A DNA stretch of 64,000 nucleotides from Hoyosella altamirensis (GTDB taxonomy: Bacteria; Actinomycetota; Actinomycetes; Mycobacteriales; Mycobacteriaceae): positions 62,001-126,000 of the forward strand of contig NZ_JACHWS010000005.1 in the NCBI RefSeq assembly GCF_014191505.1, written 5' to 3'. Made by a program: the position numbers and the translations under genes. Positions 62,790 to 64,000 of this stretch are shown here, one piece after another. Positions within the stretch are counted from its first letter, which is position 1. Each line of letters starts with the position of its first letter. The notes below the pieces were generated by a model. The model worked only from the letters and a program-made list of their open reading frames with translations, searched no databases and was not told the DNA's origin.

Positions 62790-64000
62790 TCAGATCGCTT
62801 CTCCTGCGGTCGAACCGCTTCGGGATTCCTCCCAGCGCATCCGGGTTTCTACTTCCTGCTGGTACGACTCAAAGTTACGCCGCGTCTCGCCGAGCGAGTC
62901 ACCACCGAACTTCTCCCGGACGGCTTGAGCGACAACTAGTGCGACCATGGCTTCCGCCACCACACCGGCTGCGGGCACCGCGCACACGTCCGAGCGCTGG
63001 TGAATAGCGACAGCTTCCGAGCCTGAACTCATATCGATTGTCTTCAGTGCCCGCGGCACGGTAGAAATCGGCTTCATCGCCGCACGGACACGCAATGGCT
63101 GACCATTCGTCATACCGCCCTCGAGACCACCAGCGCGGTTGGAGAGCCGGAGAACGCCATCAGGACCGGGGACCATTTCGTCGTGCGCAGCGGAGCCACG
63201 GCGGCGGGCAGTTTCAAAACCATCCCCCACCTCCACGCCCTTGATCGCCTGGATTCCCATCAGGGCTCCTGCAAGGCGTGAGTCGAGACGGTCCTCACCA
63301 CTGATGAACGAGCCGAGCCCAATGGGCAGACTATGAACGACAACCTCAACGACACCGCCGAGCGTGTCACCCGCCCGCTTTGCGGCCTCGATCTCCTTGA
63401 TCATCGCGTCAGCCGCGGCCGCATCAAACGCGCGGACAGGGCTTGCATCAACCGCAGCCAGATCTGCCGAGGTGGGCAGCGCATCGGACTCGGTCGCCGC
63501 GGCTCCGATCGACACCACATGCGAGACCACATCAACACCGAGCGCCTGCTTGAGGAACAACCGGGCGACGGTGCCTAATGCGACCCGGGCCGCGGTTTCC
63601 CGCGCGCTCGCACGCTCTAGAACTGGGCGCGCATCATCGAAGCCATACTTCAGCATGCCCGCAAAGTCGGCGTGTCCTGGACGAGGTCGCGTCAGCGGCT
63701 CATTCCGCGCAAGGTCGTTGAGAACATCCGGGTCCACCGGGTCTGCGGACATAACCTGTTCCCACTTGGGCCACTCCGTGTTGCCCACCTGGATGGCGAT
63801 CGGGCCGCCCAGCGTTTTTCCGTGCCGGACTCCGCCGAGGATCGTCACTTGATCAGCTTCGAACTTCATGCGTGCACCGCGCCCGTAGCCTAGACGGCGG
63901 CGAGCAAGGTGTTCAGCAATGTCAGCTGACGTGACGTCAACGCCCGCGACCATGCCTTCCAGCACAGCAACAAGGGCAGGACCGTGTGATTCTCCGGCAG
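62790..64000 (-). CDS. aroC: Chorismate synthase (5' end cut by window edge)
   Basis: The frame runs off the window; the visible protein begins [16 protein letters not shown], so only about the first 6-8 residues (usually MLRWTT) are missing. Other landmarks: [54 protein letters not shown], and [20 protein letters not shown]. It uses reduced FMN to make chorismate from 5-enolpyruvylshikimate 3-phosphate. First of the aroC-aroK-aroB operon; stop abuts the aroK start. The last codons of aroC carry a Ser/Gly/Ala-rich end, as normal. Confidence 0.95.
   Translation of the reverse strand, partial: AGESHGPALVAVLEGMVAGVDVTSADIAEHLARRRLGYGRGARMKFEADQVTILGGVRHGKTLGGPIAIQVGNTEWPKWEQVMSADPVDPDVLNDLARNEPLTRPRPGHADFAGMLKYGFDDARPVLERASARETAARVALGTVARLFLKQALGVDVVSHVVSIGAAATESDALPTSADLAAVDASPVRAFDAAAADAMIKEIEAAKRAGDTLGGVVEVVVHSLPIGLGSFISGEDRLDSRLAGALMGIQAIKGVEVGDGFETARRRGSAAHDEMVPGPDGVLRLSNRAGGLEGGMTNGQPLRVRAAMKPISTVPRALKTIDMSSGSEAVAIHQRSDVCAVPAAGVVAEAMVALVVAQAVREKFGGDSLGETRRNFESYQQEVETRMRWEESRSGSTAGEAI

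Overview
The window is high-GC actinobacterial chromosome, almost certainly from the order Mycobacteriales (a mycolic-acid actinomycete of the Rhodococcus / Hoyosella / Mycobacterium kind; the genus cannot be fixed from sequence alone). Gene content and order follow, in inverted orientation, the well-known Mycobacterium tuberculosis blocks suf-mptB-ABC-ctaA-qor-ctaB-tkt-tal-pgl, secG-tpi-pgk-gap-whiA-yvcK-rapZ-uvrC, ribH-ribA2-ribC-ribG-rpe-fmu-fmt, priA-metK-dfp-rpoZ-gmk-mihF-pyrF-carB-carA-pyrC-pyrB-pyrR, and nusB-efp-pepQ-aroB-aroK-aroF. GTG starts, tightly overlapping genes and a mannan-assembly glycosyltransferase (MptB) fit this assignment.

Layout. 1-1201: tail of a short-chain dehydrogenase and a lycopene cyclase. 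1342-7767: the complete SUF iron-sulfur assembly operon (sufR-sufB-sufD-sufC-sufS-sufU-sufT), read leftwards from a divergent promoter region at 7768-7883. 7884-13930: mptB, an ABC exporter pair, ctaA (heme A synthase), a small conserved gene and a quinone oxidoreductase. 14014-19416: ctaB, then tkt-tal-pgl, a pentose-phosphate operon that lacks the usual zwf-opcA pair. 19413-23775: a membrane protein, secG and the glycolytic set tpiA-pgk-gap. 23900-28858: whiA-yvcK-rapZ-uvrC. 28918-33567: a PH-domain membrane protein, the riboflavin genes ribH-ribBA-ribE-ribD, and rpe.

33609-42695 is the accessory part of the window: two small membrane proteins, a TUDOR-fold mini-gene, an amidase, then rsmB-fmt (core), then a secreted lipase, an alpha/beta hydrolase abutting a LysR regulator that has lost its DNA-binding half, and a PadR regulator with a near-ideal operator paired with a Ddn/DUF385-type protein. 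42715-64000 is again core: priA-metK-coaBC-rpoZ-gmk-mihF, the pyr operon (pyrR-pyrB-pyrC-orf-carA-carB-pyrF), nusB-efp-pepQ, a small membrane transporter-like gene and aroB-aroK-aroC, with aroC cut by the window edge.

The genes cover central carbon flux, Fe-S and heme supply, riboflavin, pyrimidine and aromatic biosynthesis. I found no CRISPR array, tRNA/rRNA gene, insertion sequence, prophage or defence system, and I do not see a strong case for a wholly new multi-gene system. The most unusual signals are non-coding: a 166-bp element bounded by 38-bp inverted repeats (11424-11589), an interleaved pseudoknot-like double inverted repeat (34417-34497), a PyrR-binding RNA element overlapping the pyrR Shine-Dalgarno (57747-57773), a perfect CRP/GlxR-type palindrome before mihF (48864-48879) and a 13-bp-arm PadR operator (42661-42695).
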